Shown here: piece after piece, positions 4,711 to 6,039 of the stretch
How positions within the stretch are numbered: the stretch's first letter is position 1
Layout of the letters: the number at the start of each line of letters is the position of its first letter
From: an uncultured Lachnospiraceae bacterium
GTDB taxonomy: Bacteria > Bacillota > Clostridia > Lachnospirales > Lachnospiraceae
Length of the DNA stretch: 6,039 nucleotides
NCBI GenBank assembly: GCA_902803745.1
Contig: CADCRB010000105.1
Span: forward strand, 1-6,039
Direction: 5' to 3'
Made by a program: the position numbers and the translations under genes
The notes under the pieces: model-generated
What the model saw: the letters and a program-made list of their open reading frames with translations, nothing else
Database searches by the model: none
Told to the model about the DNA's origin: nothing

Positions 4711-6039
4711 TTAGTTACTGCTGCTGCCTTCTGACAGGGCATCAAGGAGCTCCTTTGCTTTTCCGTCCATAGGTCCCGTCAGACATACTGCATAGTTTGA
4801 CTTCGTCAGATATTCTGCATGACAGTCAAAGAGATCTATAGCATCATCCTCGGAAATATACGGATACCTCTGCATCTCTATCTTATATTTCAGAGTTTCA
4901 CCCGAACCGCCTCTTTCGAGACTGTCGCTGCCGCTCCTGAAGATATATGCCTTTGAACCGCTTGTAAGAGTCGCCATTCTTCTCGTATCATCATAGTAAT
5001 ATCTGAAATCGCTCACATCTCCTATAGCTTTAAGGCTGATATATCTTGGAGTCTTTGCCTCATATTTATTGTAGAGATATTTGCTGTTTTTGGATCTCAT
5101 AAGCTCTGCCCAGCCTGCTGCCAGATTATCTGCGGCAGTGTTTCCGCTCCTGCCGAATCTTGATACTCCGGATGTAGCCTCGGCTAGCTCCTCAGCGTTC
5201 ATATCCTCGGGATCTTTTCCGAAGGTGCTCTCTACAACTGCAAGGATATCCTCCTCACTGCTTCCGCCTGTGCTGCTCTTGTCACCTCCCGAGCCCGATC
5301 CGCTTCCGCTGCCTGAGCCTGAGCCGCTGCCCGAGCCTGAGCCTGAGCCGCTTCCTGAACCTGCACCTGATCCATCTCCTGAACCCGAGCCTGCGCCTGC
5401 GCCTGCACCTGCTCCTGCGCCCGAACCAGCCCCGGCTCCTGCGCCTGATCCTGACCCTGCGCCAGCTCCGGCTCCTGCACCTGCTCCTGCACCTGCTCCT
5501 GCGCCCGATCCATCTCCTGCGCCCGATCCGGCTCCGGCTCCTGCGCCTGAATCTCCTTTGCCTTTTGCAGCGTCAGATCTGTCGGCGACCTGATTGGCTG
5601 CATCACCCTGTCCTATTCCGTTGAGGGCATCCATCTGCGAAGATACATCGGCCTTGGGATCATCCGCGAGCTTTGAAAGAGCGTCATTCTTAATATCCGT
5701 TGCAAGATCATCCGTGGAGCTCTTGCCCGTATTCTTTTCCTCATCTGCAATATCCTGATCTACGGCCTCTATCATCTTGTCGTAGGTCTTTGCTCCGGCG
5801 AGATCATTATCATCAAGCGCCTTGTCACGCTTTGCCTGCAGCTCTTCCTTCTTGTCATTCAGTTCATCCAGCTTGTCCTTTAAGCTGTCATCCGAATCCT
5901 TGATCTTATTTGCAAGATCTGTAAGCCACTTCAGATGATTGTCCACAGAACCCGTAGCCTTTGTCTTGAAAGCATCATCTGTCAGTCCGTCGTAAAGTCC
6001 GTTCGTCCAGCTTATGCATCCGTTAACGTAGGTAAGCGC
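4711..6039 (-). CDS. Gly/Ala/Ser-linker protein of unknown function, 5' end outside window
   Basis: I do not recognise this protein with certainty. The frame stays open from the TAA at 4711-4713 to the right edge, giving 442 visible residues; the true start lies outside. A GTG at 5944-5946 could be called as a start, but the 31 codons before it read as normal protein (ALTYVNGCISWTNGLYDGL...), so I treat it as internal. Numbering visible residues from 1: about 48-105 is a charged, probably coiled-coil segment (KDKLDELNDKKEELQAKRDK); about 164-252 is almost pure Gly-Ala then Gly-Ser dipeptides; about 258-440 is a folded C-terminal domain. Its pattern (PRYISLKAIG, YYYDDTRRMATL, then PYISEDDAIDLF, NYAVCLT) loosely resembles the paired beta modules of copper amine oxidase N-terminal (stalk-like) domains of Firmicutes; this is a tentative inference. 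No signal peptide or membrane segment is visible. It ends 32 nt before the DUF4255 gene, so it is probably co-transcribed with the injection-system genes. A cargo, fibre or surface-linking role is possible but unproven. Confidence 0.85.
   Translation of the reverse strand, partial: ALTYVNGCISWTNGLYDGLTDDAFKTKATGSVDNHLKWLTDLANKIKDSDDSLKDKLDELNDKKEELQAKRDKALDDNDLAGAKTYDKMIEAVDQDIADEEKNTGKSSTDDLATDIKNDALSKLADDPKADVSSQMDALNGIGQGDAANQVADRSDAAKGKGDSGAGAGAGSGAGDGSGAGAGAGAGAGAGAGAGSGSGAGAGAGSGAGAGAGAGAGSGSGDGSGAGSGSGSGSGSGSGSGSGSGSGSGSGGDKSSTGGSSEEDILAVVESTFGKDPEDMNAEELAEATSGVSRFGRSGNTAADNLAAGWAELMRSKNSKYLYNKYEAKTPRYISLKAIGDVSDFRYYYDDTRRMATLTSGSKAYIFRSGSDSLERGGSGETLKYKIEMQRYPYISEDDAIDLFDCHAEYLTKSNYAVCLTGPMDGKAKELLDALSEGSSSN
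5286..5552 (-). repeat. Low-complexity Gly-Ala / Gly-Ser dipeptide-coding repeat
   Basis: About 265 bp built of imperfect 6-bp units inside the 4711-6039 gene. The 5' half of the coding strand encodes mainly Gly-Ala pairs with occasional Ser or Asp, and the 3' half encodes mainly Ser-Gly pairs. Because the unit is two codons long, unit gain or loss would change linker length without breaking the frame. The same compositional bias keeps other frames and the opposite strand open here; those frames are artefacts. The block separates the helical N-terminal part from the C-terminal domain and would act as a flexible linker. Confidence 0.9.

Noticed and set aside
5081..5606. Plus-strand Pro/Ala/Glu-rich and minus-strand Gln/Ala-rich frames across the linker repeat
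   Set aside because: Low-complexity hexamer repeats keep several frames open at once. Only the Gly/Ala/Ser frame joins plausible domains on both sides.

Overview
The window reads as part of a contractile injection system operon from a Gram-positive anaerobe, most likely a member of the Clostridia (Lachnospiraceae-like). This placement is an inference from purine-rich AGGAGG-type ribosome binding sites, moderate GC content, and the style of the proteins. No marker gene fixes the taxon.

All convincing genes lie on the minus strand, so the operon reads from right to left. In transcription order they are: (1) a gene open at the right window edge (4711-6039), with a charged helical N-terminal part, a long Gly/Ala/Ser linker and a C-terminal domain, function unknown; (2) a DUF4255/Pvc16-type tail-terminator protein (4088-4678); (3) an unnamed protein with an N-terminal carboxypeptidase-regulatory-like beta-sandwich (3264-4010); (4) a DUF4280 PAAR-like protein (2878-3267), overlapping gene 3 by 4 nt; (5) a tail sheath protein (1154-2854); (6) a gp19-type inner tube protein (618-1121). 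Gaps between genes are 0-80 nt and each gene has its own purine-rich ribosome binding site, so one polycistronic unit is likely.

Sheath, tube, terminator and PAAR-like tip are core parts of a contractile particle. DUF4255 together with DUF4280 points to the extracellular (eCIS/PVC/Afp-like) class rather than a phage or a canonical type VI system. Baseplate genes, the VgrG-like spike, LysM protein, tape measure and AAA+ ATPase are not in view and would have to lie outside the window.

The 617 bases downstream of the tube gene hold no credible gene but are highly structured. They contain a 180-bp inverted repeat with arms about 94% identical, each arm itself able to fold into a branched palindromic unit. 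There is also a perfect 36-bp direct repeat with one copy in the loop and one outside, a strong 12-bp hairpin, and a weak terminator-like hairpin just after the tube stop codon. This composite repeat is the least explained part of the window.
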